A DNA stretch of 64,000 bases from M0103 sp040386155 (GCA_040386155.1 JAZKFZ010000004.1:310001-374000), one strand, 5' to 3'. Positions 52,444-61,950 are shown, counted from the first letter of the stretch. Numbers and translations are program-made. The notes: a model not told the origin generated them from the letters alone.

Positions 52444-53052
52444 ATGGCAAGATACAGAGGTCCAAAATCAAAAATCGCACGTCGTTTCAGAGATCCAATC
52501 TTTGGTCCAGACAAAGCGTTGGACAGAAAAAACTACGGACCAGGTCAGCATGGCCCGAACAAAAGAAGAGGTGGAAAGCAGTCAGAATATGCAATCCAAC
52601 TTGCTGAAAAACAAAAAGCTAAATATACTTATGGTATTCTTGAGCGTCAATTCTCTAATATGTTTGAGAAAGCTTCTCGAATGAAAGGAATTACAGGGGA
52701 GGCTTTATTGCAATTGTGTGAAACGCGTCTTGACAACACTGTTTACCGTTTAGGTATTGCTACAACTCGTAGTGCAGCGCGTCAGTTCGTTACACACAAG
52801 CACATTACTGTTAACGGTGAAATCGTAAACATTCCTTCTTATTCAGTGAAAATTGGAGATGTGGTTGGAGTTCGTGAGAAATCTAAATCATTGGAAGTGA
52901 TCACTGGGTCTTTGACATCTAATACTAAAAAATACGATTGGCTTGATTGGGATTCTTCTTCTGTTTCAGGAAGACTTTTAAGTATTCCTTCAAGAGACAT
53001 GATTCCTGAAAACATCAAGGAGCAGTTAATCGTCGAATTGTACTCTAAATAA
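52444..53052 (+). CDS. rpsD: 30S ribosomal protein S4
   Basis: Primary 16S rRNA binder and accuracy protein, 202 residues. ARYRGPKSKIARRFRDPIFG starts it, and the S4 domain holds LCETRLDNTVYRLGIATTRSAARQFVTHKHI, quoted in part. It follows an 80-base gap with no promoter match. Confidence 0.98.
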   Translation: MARYRGPKSKIARRFRDPIFGPDKALDRKNYGPGQHGPNKRRGGKQSEYAIQLAEKQKAKYTYGILERQFSNMFEKASRMKGITGEALLQLCETRLDNTVYRLGIATTRSAARQFVTHKHITVNGEIVNIPSYSVKIGDVVGVREKSKSLEVITGSLTSNTKKYDWLDWDSSSVSGRLLSIPSRDMIPENIKEQLIVELYSK

Positions 53053-53067
53053 AAAAACTAACTGAAC

Positions 53068-54060
53068 ATGGCAATTTTAGACTTTCAAAAGCCTGACAAG
53101 GTTTTTATGATCCAATCAGATAGCACTCAAGGACAATTTGAATTCCGTCCTTTGGAGCCTGGTTATGGTATCACTATTGGAAATGCATTAAGACGAATTT
53201 TACTTTCTTCTTTGGAAGGTTTTGCAATTGCATCAATTCGCATCGAAGGTGTTGACCATGAATTTACAACAATTAAAGGTGTTGTAGAAGATGTTACTGA
53301 AATGATTTTGAACTTGAAACAAGTACGTTTCAAACAACAAATCGAAGGTACAGATAATGAAACGGTTGTATTATCTGTTTCAGGTCAAGATAAATTAACT
53401 GCTGGTGATATTGGCAAATTTACTTCTGCTTTTCAAGTATTGAATTCAGATTTAGTGATTTGTAACATGGAACCATCTGTTAAATTGGAGATTGAATTGA
53501 CAATCATCAAAGGAAGAGGTTATGTTCCTGCAGAAGAGAACAAATTGAACTCTGCTCCATTTGGAACAATTGCAATTGACTCTATCTTTACTCCAATTAA
53601 AAACGTAAAATACACAATTGAAAATTTCCGTGTAGAGCAAAAGACAGACTACGAAAAGTTAGTACTTGATGTAGTTTCTGATGGCTCTATTCATCCAAAA
53701 GATGCTTTGAAAGAAGCTGCGAAAATTTTGATTCACCATTTCATGTTGTTCTCTGATGAGCGCATTACATTGGATAGTGAAGTGAAAACTGAAGCCGATG
53801 AATTCGATGAATCTTCTTTACACATGCGTCAATTGTTGAAAACAAAATTGGTAGATATGGATCTTTCAGTGCGCGCATTGAATTGTCTGAAAGCTGCTGA
53901 TGTTGAAACATTGGGCGATTTAGTAGCATTCAATAAAAATGACTTGTTGAAATTTAGAAATTTCGGTAAGAAATCATTGACTGAATTGGAAGACCTTGTG
54001 GATAACAAGCAATTACATTTCGGAATGAATGTGGCAAAATACAAATTGGATAAAGATTAG
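53068..54060 (+). CDS. rpoA: RNA polymerase alpha subunit
   Basis: Dimer scaffold of RNA polymerase, 330 residues. N-terminal domain (FEFRPLEPGYGITIGNALRR; LLSSLEGFAIASIRIEG) for assembly and a C-terminal DNA-binding domain (VRALNCLKAADVETLGDLV; LLKFRNFGKKSLTELE) with helix-hairpin-helix. Confidence 0.98.
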   Translation: MAILDFQKPDKVFMIQSDSTQGQFEFRPLEPGYGITIGNALRRILLSSLEGFAIASIRIEGVDHEFTTIKGVVEDVTEMILNLKQVRFKQQIEGTDNETVVLSVSGQDKLTAGDIGKFTSAFQVLNSDLVICNMEPSVKLEIELTIIKGRGYVPAEENKLNSAPFGTIAIDSIFTPIKNVKYTIENFRVEQKTDYEKLVLDVVSDGSIHPKDALKEAAKILIHHFMLFSDERITLDSEVKTEADEFDESSLHMRQLLKTKLVDMDLSVRALNCLKAADVETLGDLVAFNKNDLLKFRNFGKKSLTELEDLVDNKQLHFGMNVAKYKLDKD

Positions 54061-54107
54061 TAAAACAGATATTTTCAATCGATAATATCTAAATAAATTA
54101 TAAGAAA

Positions 54108-54689
54108 ATGAGACACGGAAATAAAGTTAACAATTTGGGAAGAAAATCACAGCACCGTAAGGCGATGCTTTCCAATATGGCTTGTTCGTTGATTCAACAT
54201 AAAAGAATTAATACAACACTTGCTAAAGCAAAAGCTTTGCGTGTTTATGTTGAACCACTACTTACAAAGTCAAAAAATGACACTACGCATGCTCGTAGAA
54301 CTGTATTTAGTTATTTGCAAAACAAAGACATCCTTACTGAATTGTTCAGAGAGGTTGCTCCAAAAATTGCAGATCGTCCAGGAGGATACACACGCATCAT
54401 TCGCACTGGTTACCGTTTAGGTGATAATGCGGAAATGTGTATGATCGAATTGGTTGATTTCAATGAACTTTACACTGCTGGTGTTGAAAAGAAAAACACT
54501 AGAAGATCACGTAGAGGTACTGGCGCTAAGAAAGAAGCTGCTGCTGATACAGTAGAAGTTGTTGAAGACACAGTAGAAGTTGTTGAAGAAGTGAAAGCTG
54601 ATGAAGTTGTTGAAAACACAACGGAAGAAGCCGCACCAGAAGCAACGGAAGAAGGTGATTCAGAAACTGAAAACACAGAAGAAAAATAA
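54108..54689 (+). CDS. rplQ: 50S ribosomal protein L17 with acidic C-terminal extension
   Basis: The first 125 residues are standard L17 (MRHGNKVNNLGRKSQHRKAM; YTRIIRTGYRLGDNAEMCMIELVDF). A tail of about 65 residues, rich in Glu, Val and Thr, follows; it contains two copies of DTVEVVE encoded by a 21-bp tandem repeat. Such tails occur on L17 in this phylum; their function is unknown. The gene ends the ribosomal transcript before a strong terminator. Confidence 0.96.
   Translation: MRHGNKVNNLGRKSQHRKAMLSNMACSLIQHKRINTTLAKAKALRVYVEPLLTKSKNDTTHARRTVFSYLQNKDILTELFREVAPKIADRPGGYTRIIRTGYRLGDNAEMCMIELVDFNELYTAGVEKKNTRRSRRGTGAKKEAAADTVEVVEDTVEVVEEVKADEVVENTTEEAAPEATEEGDSETENTEEK
54546..54587. repeat. 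21-bp tandem repeat in rplQ
   Basis: Two 21-bp units (54546-54566 and 54567-54587) encode DTVEVVE twice, differing at one third codon position (GAT/GAC). Being a multiple of three, copy-number change would keep the frame. Confidence 0.85.
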
Positions 54690-54709
54690 TGAATTGATAT
54701 TCAATATTG

Positions 54710-54742
54710 AAAAGGGTAATGGAAACATTGCCCTTTTTTTTT
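54710..54742 (+). terminator. Intrinsic terminator after rplQ
   Basis: AAAAGGGTAATG (54710-54721) pairs with CATTGCCCTTTT around a GAAA tetraloop (one T-G wobble) and runs into T residues, closing the ribosomal transcript before carA. Confidence 0.9.
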
Positions 54743-54773
54743 GAACAATTCTAAATGATTGCAACTGATTATT

Positions 54774-54781
54774 TAATTTTG
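54774..54781 (+). promoter_or_regulatory. Possible -7 element of carA-eno
   Basis: TAATTTTG matches TAnnTTTG 16 bases before the carA ATG, just after the rplQ terminator. No TTG at the expected -33 position. Confidence 0.4.
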
Positions 54782-54797
54782 CATAAATAAAATTTGA

Positions 54798-55901
54798 ATG
54801 ACGGAAAGACAAAGTGCATTGCTCGTGCTCGAAGATGGTACAATTTTTCACGGATTAGCCACTGGTAAAATTGGTACTACAACAGGTGAAATCGCCTTCA
54901 ATACCGGAATGACAGGTTATCAAGAAGTATTTACAGACCCTTCTTATTTTGGACAAATTCTTATCATGACTACTTCGCATATTGGAAATTATGGAGTTCA
55001 TGCCGAAGAAATTGAATCGGAAGGGATTAAAATTGCTGGTTTAGTGACCAAGAAGTTTGCAGAGACATTTTCTAGAACATCAGCTTATGGTGGTTTGGAG
55101 GATTTGATGAAATCGAGTGCTACTGTTGGTATTTCCGATATTGATACTCGAGCGCTTGTTCGTCATATCAGAAGCAAAGGGGCGATGAATGCTGTAATCT
55201 CTTCTGAAGGTAAAACTGTAGATGAGCTAAAGTCTATTTTACATAATACTCCATCCATGGATGGCCTAGAATTGTCTTCCAAGGTAGCGACAGCAGTTGC
55301 GTACGAACTGAAGCCGGAAAATCCTATTTGTAAAGTAGCTCTTGTGGATTTTGGCGTAAAGAAGAATATTATTCGATGCTTGGTAGATAGAGGATGTCAT
55401 GTTAAAGTCTTCCCTCTGAATACTTCAAAACAAGAAATGGATAATTTTCAACCAGACGGCTACATGTTGTCGAATGGTCCTGGGGATCCTTCTGCCATGG
55501 AGAGTTCTATTCAATTGGTAAAAGAATTGGTGGAAAGTAAAACACCAATCTTTGGAATTTGCTTAGGTCATCAGATTTTAGCCTTGAGTCAAGGATTAAA
55601 GACGGAGAAAATGTTTAACGGTCACCGTGGAATTAATCACCCGATACTTAATTTAAAAACAGGAAAAGGTGAAATTACTTCTCAGAATCATGGATTCGTA
55701 ATTGCAAAAGATAGTGTTGTTTCCAATCCAAACGTAAGCGTAACACACAAACATCTCAATGATGATACAATCGCTGGTATTGAATTGCTCGATCGTCCTG
55801 TTTTTTCAGTACAATATCATCCAGAGGCATCAGCAGGTCCTCACGATTCCCGCTATTTATTTGATCAATTTATCAATAACATAAAACAAAGTAAACAATG
55901 A
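54798..55901 (+). CDS. carA: Carbamoyl-phosphate synthase, small (glutaminase) subunit
   Basis: Hydrolyses glutamine and channels ammonia to CarB for carbamoyl phosphate, a precursor of pyrimidines and arginine. The 367-residue protein has the CarA N-terminal domain (EIAFNTGMTGYQEVFTDPSY) and a class I amidotransferase domain with the triad Cys255 (GICLGHQ), His341 and Glu343 (QYHPEAS). carB is not adjacent. The stop overlaps the eno start by 4 bases. Confidence 0.97.
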   Translation: MTERQSALLVLEDGTIFHGLATGKIGTTTGEIAFNTGMTGYQEVFTDPSYFGQILIMTTSHIGNYGVHAEEIESEGIKIAGLVTKKFAETFSRTSAYGGLEDLMKSSATVGISDIDTRALVRHIRSKGAMNAVISSEGKTVDELKSILHNTPSMDGLELSSKVATAVAYELKPENPICKVALVDFGVKKNIIRCLVDRGCHVKVFPLNTSKQEMDNFQPDGYMLSNGPGDPSAMESSIQLVKELVESKTPIFGICLGHQILALSQGLKTEKMFNGHRGINHPILNLKTGKGEITSQNHGFVIAKDSVVSNPNVSVTHKHLNDDTIAGIELLDRPVFSVQYHPEASAGPHDSRYLFDQFINNIKQSKQ

Positions 55902-57184
55902 GCCAAATTGCCAAAGTATTCGCACGACAAATTTTAGATTCTAGAGGTAACCCAACAATTGAAGTAGATGTTACCACAGCGAATGGTTATGTCGGGCGTG
56001 CTGCAGTGCCTTCGGGAGCTTCTACCGGAATTCATGAAGCTGTTGAATTGCGCGATGGCGATAACTCGATTTATTTAGGTAAAGGTGTTCTAAAAGCTGT
56101 TGAAAATGTTAATTCCATTATTGATGATGAACTTTATGGTTACGATATATTTGACCAAAAAGGAATTGATCTTTTATTACGTGAGTTAGATGGAACTGAA
56201 AATAAATCTAAACTTGGCGCAAATGCTATTCTCGGAGTTTCTTTGGCCGTAGCGAGAGCTGCATCAATGGAATCTGGTTTAAGCTTATACAGATACATCG
56301 GTGGTGTGAATGCAGTAACACTTCCAGTTCCAATGATGAACATCTTAAATGGTGGTTCGCATGCCGACAATCTAATCGATATTCAAGAGTTTATGGTAAT
56401 GCCTTTTGGAGCAAAATCATTTTCAGAGGGCTTACGATGGGGTACAGAGATTTTTCATCATTTGAAAGCTGTATTGAAGTCTAAAGGGATGTCTACCAAT
56501 GTTGGTGATGAAGGTGGATTTGCACCAAATCTTCAATCAAACGAGGAAGCAATTCAGGTAGTTATGCAAGCAATTGAGAAAGCCGGATTTAAACCAGGGG
56601 TTGATGTTTTTATCGCTTTAGATGCAGCTTCCTCTGAATTTTTCAATGCGGATAAAAATAAATATGTATTTGAATCAACAGGACAAGAATTTTCATCTTC
56701 AGAGATGGTCGATTTTTGGGCAGATTGGTGTTCAAAATATCCAATAATTTCAATTGAAGATGGATTAGCTGAAGATGATTGGGCAGGTTGGAAATTGTTA
56801 ACTGAAAAAATCGGTGATAAGGTACAATTAGTAGGAGATGATTTATTCGTAACAAACTCAAAACGATTGTCAAAAGGAATTTCCGAAGGAATTGCAAACT
56901 CCATTTTAGTTAAAGTAAATCAAATTGGTACCCTCACTGAAACAATTGAAGCAGTGCAAATGGCAACTGCTAATTCATACACTTCCGTGATGAGTCACCG
57001 CAGTGGTGAAACTGAAGACAGTACAATTGCGGATCTTGCAGTGGCACTAAATACTGGTCAAATAAAAACTGGTTCTGCTTCACGTAGTGATCGAATGGCG
57101 AAATACAATCAACTTTTGAGAATTGAAGAGGAGTTGGGCGACAGCGCAGTTTATCCTGGAATGAACTTTAAATTTCTTAAATAG
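55898..57184 (+). CDS. eno: Enolase
   Basis: Converts 2-phosphoglycerate to phosphoenolpyruvate in glycolysis. The 428-residue protein has ARQILDSRGNPTIEVDV, GASTGIHEAVELRDGD, the catalytic Glu region NVGDEGGFAP, metal-site SIEDGLAEDDW and the loop VMSHRSGETEDSTIADLAV, quoted in part. ATGA overlap with carA implies coupled translation; carA-eno after rplQ is an order I recall from other Flavobacteriia. Confidence 0.98.
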   Translation: MSQIAKVFARQILDSRGNPTIEVDVTTANGYVGRAAVPSGASTGIHEAVELRDGDNSIYLGKGVLKAVENVNSIIDDELYGYDIFDQKGIDLLLRELDGTENKSKLGANAILGVSLAVARAASMESGLSLYRYIGGVNAVTLPVPMMNILNGGSHADNLIDIQEFMVMPFGAKSFSEGLRWGTEIFHHLKAVLKSKGMSTNVGDEGGFAPNLQSNEEAIQVVMQAIEKAGFKPGVDVFIALDAASSEFFNADKNKYVFESTGQEFSSSEMVDFWADWCSKYPIISIEDGLAEDDWAGWKLLTEKIGDKVQLVGDDLFVTNSKRLSKGISEGIANSILVKVNQIGTLTETIEAVQMATANSYTSVMSHRSGETEDSTIADLAVALNTGQIKTGSASRSDRMAKYNQLLRIEEELGDSAVYPGMNFKFLK

Positions 57185-57222
57185 GCTCCTGTTTGATAAA
57201 TTTATTTGAATTAGCAGTATAG

Positions 57223-57253
57223 TTGTTTAATTTTTAACAATATGATATTTTTG
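57223..57253 (+). promoter_or_regulatory. Predicted promoter of the glycine-rich T9SS protein
   Basis: TTG (57223-57225), 20 bases, TATTTTTG (57246-57253). The leader to the ATG at 57339 would be about 80 bases. Confidence 0.5.
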
Positions 57254-57338
57254 TTAAATTAATAGAAATATTAACGCAACCTTGTGGGATTACCTGCGTC
57301 TAACTGACATAAATAATCGATTACAATTCATATTACTA

Positions 57339-59915
57339 ATGAAAAAGTACATTCAAAATATTAAGTTCCTTTTATTCCACGTTTTTATTTTACTGATCAT
57401 TGCTGCGCAAAGCGCAACTGCTCAATCAGTTACATTTGGCTTCACAGGAAGCCCTCAGTCATGGACAGTACCAACATGTGTGAATTCCATAACGGTAACA
57501 GTAGCAGGTGCTGAAGGTGGTGGTGGATCTGGAGGTAATGGTGCTGTTGTTACAACAGTTATCAATGTTACTCCTGGTGATGTATTGAATCTCTATGTAG
57601 GAGGTAGTGGTGCTTGTCCAGGTGCTGGTTGGAATGGTGGTGCAATTGGTCATGCATCTAGCGGAAATAATGCACCTTGGAACTCATGTGGTGGTGGCGG
57701 TGCTTCTGATATTCGTATCAATGGCACTGGTTTGGCAAATAGAATTGTCGTTGCTGCCGGTGGCGGTGGTGAAGGTGGAGGTTCTGTTACCTCAACTCCT
57801 ACTACAGTTAACTTTGGTGGAAGTGGCGGATGTGCTACAGGTGTAATGGGTGGTGCAACGTTTGGTCAGGGAGCTCCAGGTGGAACTCAAACTGCTGGTG
57901 GTGCTGGTGGTGTACCTTGGGCTGGAACTCCTCCGGGAGGATCTCCTGGTTCAATAGGAAATGGTGGTCAAGGTGGTCCTTGGGATACTGCATCTGGCGG
58001 CGGCGGCGGCGGTGGATATTACGGCGGCGGCGGCGGTGGAAATGACGGTTGTTGTACTGGTGCCAATGGCGGCGGCGGCGGCGGCGGCGGTTCTTCACTT
58101 ACTCCAGCTGGTGGTTCTTGTACTTCTGGAGGAAATAACGGACCAGGTTATATTACAATCAATTATACGCCAGCTGCATCTGCTAGTAATGGCGGTCCAT
58201 ATTGTGTAGGAGGAACAATTCAATTAACTGGTGGTGGAGGAACAACTTATTCTTGGACTGGACCAAATGGTTTTACTTCTTCCTTACAAAATCCTACTGT
58301 TCCTAGTGCAACGCTTGCCTCTGGCGGCGTATACAATCTAACTGTAGATGGTGGTGCTTGTGTTGCAAACACAACAGTTGTTGTTGTTGCTGCCCCAACA
58401 CCGAATGCAGGTCCTGATCAAGTACTTTGTTTAGGAACAATGATTATGCTTGATGGTACAGAATCTGTGGTGGCAAATACATCTTCTTGGTCTACTTCAA
58501 CCGTTGGAATTACCCCAACACCTACTGTGTCATTTAATCCTACAGTAGGATTTACTGATCCAGCAGTGACAGTAAACCAACCTGGAGTGTACACATTTAC
58601 TTTTTCTGAAAACAATGGCGTTTGTCCAAGTGCTACGGATCAAGTTCAAGTTACAGTTTCTGTTACTAGTCACACAACATCTTTCATTAGTCCAACATGT
58701 GCTGGTATGGCTGATGGCTCAATAACAATTGATAACCCTGATGGAGTGTTATTCAGTTATGATGGCGGAACTACATTTGTACCTAATTCAACGCAAACTG
58801 GATTTGTAACAGGAACCTATAATGTTGTTTCTGAAAATCAGTATGGTTGTCAATTTGCAAGCACTGTAGTTGTTACAGAACCACTTCCAATACTTATTTC
58901 TGCAGGAAACGATACGTTAATTTGCGCTGATGGTGCAGCTAATGTATGGGCTGCAATTAGTGTTGCTGGTTTAAATGAAACTTACCATTGGAGTTATGGT
59001 GGTTCAACAGCTGCAACTGCATCAGTAACTCCTCCTCAAAGTATTACAATGTCTGTTTATGCTGAGGCTGCAAATGGATGTATGTCTGATACAACAGAAT
59101 TTGATATTGTTGTGATTCCTTTACCTATTCCTCAAATTTCAGTGCTGAACAATGGCTTGTGTGAACCACAACTTGTAACTGTAAATGCTACAACTGATCC
59201 ATCTACCGTTGGAACAATTTTATGGCAATTAGGCAATGGAGAGGTATTTACAAATCAACTTTCTATTACTACTGACACGCTTTGGGCTGGATTGTACGAC
59301 GTGAATATGATGATTGTCAGTCCTGAAGGCTGTGTAGGTTCATTATTATTTGCGGATGCAATTGATGTTCGTCCACAACCAGTAGCAAACTTTATTTTCT
59401 CTCCAAGTCCTGTGATGATGCTGAATACTGAAGTTAATTTCACAAATTTCTCTACGAATGCAGATTCTTACATTTGGAATTTTGGTGGCGGAAACCCAGG
59501 TGTTTCGACGCAACAAGATGAAACAGTGCAATATCCTGAAGGTGTAATTACAACCTATCAAGTAACATTGATTGCACAATCGAATCTTGGTTGTTCGGAT
59601 ACTATTACGAAGCCTGTACAAGTGCACCCAGAAATTTTGATTTACGCACCAACAGCATTTACACCAGATGATGATGAATACAATCAATCATGGCAAGTAG
59701 TTATTGAAGGAATTGATATTTATGATTTTACATTGTTGGTGTATAATCGTTGGGGTGAATTAATTTGGGAGTCGCATGATCCGTCTATCGGATGGGACGG
59801 TACTTATGGCGGAAAACCAGTTCAAACTGGAACTTACAATTGGAAATTGGAAACGAAAGATGTATTCAACGATGATAAATACACTTGGCAAGGAAGCTTC
59901 AATTTATTAAGATAA
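57339..59915 (+). CDS. Glycine-rich T9SS type-B secreted protein
   Basis: An 858-residue predicted surface protein, from the ATG at 57339 with a signal peptide (MKKYIQNIKFLLFHVFILLI...). Residues of about 30-280 form a glycine-rich domain (FTGSPQSWTVPTCVNSITVT; VTPGDVLNLYVGGSG) like those of phage-tail and ALK-type Gly-rich folds, with Gly runs up to eight. Then follow Ig-like segments, a SprB-like repeat (SPTCAGMADGSITIDNPDG), a PKD-like domain (SYIWNFGGGNPG) and a gliding-motility C-terminal domain (APTAFTPDDDEYNQ...YNRWGELIWESHD). Its C-terminus closely resembles that of the protein at 31657-34455. Likely a cell-surface or matrix protein. Confidence 0.9.
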   Translation: MKKYIQNIKFLLFHVFILLIIAAQSATAQSVTFGFTGSPQSWTVPTCVNSITVTVAGAEGGGGSGGNGAVVTTVINVTPGDVLNLYVGGSGACPGAGWNGGAIGHASSGNNAPWNSCGGGGASDIRINGTGLANRIVVAAGGGGEGGGSVTSTPTTVNFGGSGGCATGVMGGATFGQGAPGGTQTAGGAGGVPWAGTPPGGSPGSIGNGGQGGPWDTASGGGGGGGYYGGGGGGNDGCCTGANGGGGGGGGSSLTPAGGSCTSGGNNGPGYITINYTPAASASNGGPYCVGGTIQLTGGGGTTYSWTGPNGFTSSLQNPTVPSATLASGGVYNLTVDGGACVANTTVVVVAAPTPNAGPDQVLCLGTMIMLDGTESVVANTSSWSTSTVGITPTPTVSFNPTVGFTDPAVTVNQPGVYTFTFSENNGVCPSATDQVQVTVSVTSHTTSFISPTCAGMADGSITIDNPDGVLFSYDGGTTFVPNSTQTGFVTGTYNVVSENQYGCQFASTVVVTEPLPILISAGNDTLICADGAANVWAAISVAGLNETYHWSYGGSTAATASVTPPQSITMSVYAEAANGCMSDTTEFDIVVIPLPIPQISVLNNGLCEPQLVTVNATTDPSTVGTILWQLGNGEVFTNQLSITTDTLWAGLYDVNMMIVSPEGCVGSLLFADAIDVRPQPVANFIFSPSPVMMLNTEVNFTNFSTNADSYIWNFGGGNPGVSTQQDETVQYPEGVITTYQVTLIAQSNLGCSDTITKPVQVHPEILIYAPTAFTPDDDEYNQSWQVVIEGIDIYDFTLLVYNRWGELIWESHDPSIGWDGTYGGKPVQTGTYNWKLETKDVFNDDKYTWQGSFNLLR
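57996..58088. repeat. GGC trinucleotide microsatellites
   Basis: Three pure GGC runs: 5 copies (57996-58010), 4 copies (58023-58034) and 7 copies (58068-58088), all in frame as glycine codons. Glycines elsewhere in the same domain are mostly GGT or GGA. Confidence 0.93.
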
Positions 59916-59930
59916 TTTTAGCCTTTTGAT

Positions 59931-59938
59931 TATCTTTG
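59931..59938 (+). promoter_or_regulatory. Possible -7 element adjoining the hutU start codon
   Basis: TATCTTTG ends 4 bases before the hutU ATG (59943). If functional, transcription would begin at or next to the start codon. No -33 TTG at 18-21 bases. Confidence 0.35.
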
Positions 59939-59942
59939 TGGG

Positions 59943-61940
59943 ATGACTGTTAATGATTTCCACAAAGATATTCTTGAAGGTGTTCCATCTTCTATTCCTA
60001 ATCTGAAAATCTATGATTCTTCAGTAAATAGAGCTCCGAAAAGAAAGGATATTCTTTCTAAAGAGGAAAAAAAATTAGCGCTAAAAAATGCGTTGCGGTA
60101 TTTTCCTAAATCTCAACATGCTGAACTAGCACCAGAATTTCTTGAAGAATTACTAACGCTTGGTCGAATTTATATGCTGCGTTTTCGACCAGATTATCGT
60201 ATGTACGCGCGTCCAATTGATGACTATCCTGGCAAATCTATGCAAGCCAAAGCTATTATGCTGATGATTCAAAATAATTTGGATTATGCAGTTGCTCAAC
60301 ATCCTCATGAATTAATTACATACGGTGGCAATGGTGCCGTATTTCAAAATTGGATTCAATATCGTTTGACAATGAAATATTTGGCAGAAATGTCAGATGA
60401 ACAAACATTGGTAATGTATTCCGGTCATCCTATGGGTTTGTTTCCTTCACATAAAGATGCGCCACGTGTTGTAGTTACCAATGGAATGATGATTCCGAAT
60501 TATTCGAAACCAGATGATTGGGAAAAATTCAATGCCTTAGGTGTTACCCAGTACGGACAAATGACAGCTGGATCATACATGTATATCGGCCCACAAGGCA
60601 TCGTGCACGGAACAACAATAACTGTATTAAATGGATTTCGAAAAATTGGAAAAACACCTTTAGGTTCTCTTTTTGTTACATCAGGATTAGGGGGCATGAG
60701 TGGTGCACAACCAAAAGCAGGAACAATTGCTGGATGTATTACCGTTTGCGCTGAAGTGAATCCAAAAATTACTAAAATTCGTCATGATCAAGGATGGATC
60801 CATGAAGTAATTGAGAACCTTGATGAACTCTGCAATCGTGTGCGAAAAGCGCAAGAAAATAAAGAAATTGTATCCATCGCCTATTTAGGGAATATCGTAG
60901 ATGTTTGGGAGAAATTTGATGCAGAAAATCTTCACATTGATTTAGGGTCTGACCAAACTTCACTACACAATCCATGGGCTGGAGGGTATTATCCTACAGG
61001 AATTTCATTTGAAGATGCAAATAGAATGATGGCGGAAAATCCACTACTGTTCAAAGAGAAAGTGCAAGAAACACTGAGAAGACATGCCATAGCAATTAAT
61101 AAACATACTTCAAAAGGAACTTATTTTTTTGATTATGGCAATGCGTTTTTACTAGAAGCTTCACGTGCAGGAGCGGATGTAATGGCAGATAACAATACTG
61201 ATTTTAAGTATCCTTCCTACGTGCAAGACATCATGGGACCAATGTGTTTTGATTATGGTTTTGGGCCTTTTCGTTGGGTATGTACTTCTGGAAAACCTAA
61301 AGATCTTGCTAAAACAGATACCATTGCTTGTGCTGTCTTGGAGGAAATGATTAAAGTAAGTCCAGCTGACATTCAACAGCAAATGGCGGATAATATCCAG
61401 TGGATCAAAGGAGCTCAAAAAAATAAGTTAGTAGTAGGTTCCCAAGCACGAATTCTTTATGCCGACGCCGAAGGAAGAACGAAAATTGCTAAGGCGTTCA
61501 ATGATGCAATTGCCGCAGGAGAAATTGGTGCAGTTGTGTTAGGTAGAGATCATCATGATGTTTCAGGAACTGATTCACCGTACCGTGAAACATCGAATAT
61601 TTATGACGGTTCTCGTTTCACTGCAGACATGGCAATTCAAAATGTGATTGGGGACAGTTTTCGCGGGGCAACATGGGTGTCAATTCATAACGGTGGTGGT
61701 GTTGGTTGGGGAGAAGTGATTAATGGTGGATTTGGAATGCTGTTGGATGGTTCTGCCGATGCTGAGCGGCGACTAAAAATGATGTTGCATTGGGATGTTA
61801 ATAATGGAATTTCACGACGCAGTTGGGCTCGCAATGAGCCAGCAATAACAGCAATTAAGCGAGCTATGGAGCAGGAACCCAATTTGAAAGTTACCTTGCC
61901 AGAAATAGTAGATGAGGAACTGATAAAAAAACTCTTTTAA
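59943..61940 (+). CDS. hutU: Urocanate hydratase
   Basis: Second step of histidine breakdown: urocanate to imidazolonepropionate with tightly bound NAD+. The 665-residue protein is the longer variant common in this phylum, with YSGHPMGLFPSHKDAPRVVVTNGM, NAD-binding GGMSGAQPKAGTIAGCI, DQTSLHNPWAGGYYP and VLGRDHHDVSGTDSPYRET, quoted in part. hutH, hutI and hutG are not in the window, so it is a lone gene here. A terminator follows directly. Confidence 0.96.
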   Translation: MTVNDFHKDILEGVPSSIPNLKIYDSSVNRAPKRKDILSKEEKKLALKNALRYFPKSQHAELAPEFLEELLTLGRIYMLRFRPDYRMYARPIDDYPGKSMQAKAIMLMIQNNLDYAVAQHPHELITYGGNGAVFQNWIQYRLTMKYLAEMSDEQTLVMYSGHPMGLFPSHKDAPRVVVTNGMMIPNYSKPDDWEKFNALGVTQYGQMTAGSYMYIGPQGIVHGTTITVLNGFRKIGKTPLGSLFVTSGLGGMSGAQPKAGTIAGCITVCAEVNPKITKIRHDQGWIHEVIENLDELCNRVRKAQENKEIVSIAYLGNIVDVWEKFDAENLHIDLGSDQTSLHNPWAGGYYPTGISFEDANRMMAENPLLFKEKVQETLRRHAIAINKHTSKGTYFFDYGNAFLLEASRAGADVMADNNTDFKYPSYVQDIMGPMCFDYGFGPFRWVCTSGKPKDLAKTDTIACAVLEEMIKVSPADIQQQMADNIQWIKGAQKNKLVVGSQARILYADAEGRTKIAKAFNDAIAAGEIGAVVLGRDHHDVSGTDSPYRETSNIYDGSRFTADMAIQNVIGDSFRGATWVSIHNGGGVGWGEVINGGFGMLLDGSADAERRLKMMLHWDVNNGISRRSWARNEPAITAIKRAMEQEPNLKVTLPEIVDEELIKKLF

Positions 61941-61950
61941 ACCTTGTAAA

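Noticed and set aside
57459..58209. Glycine/valine/tryptophan- or arginine-rich alternative frames over the Gly-rich domain
   Set aside because: They are by-products of the GGN repeats read in other frames; the correct frame is joined to a signal peptide and a T9SS domain.
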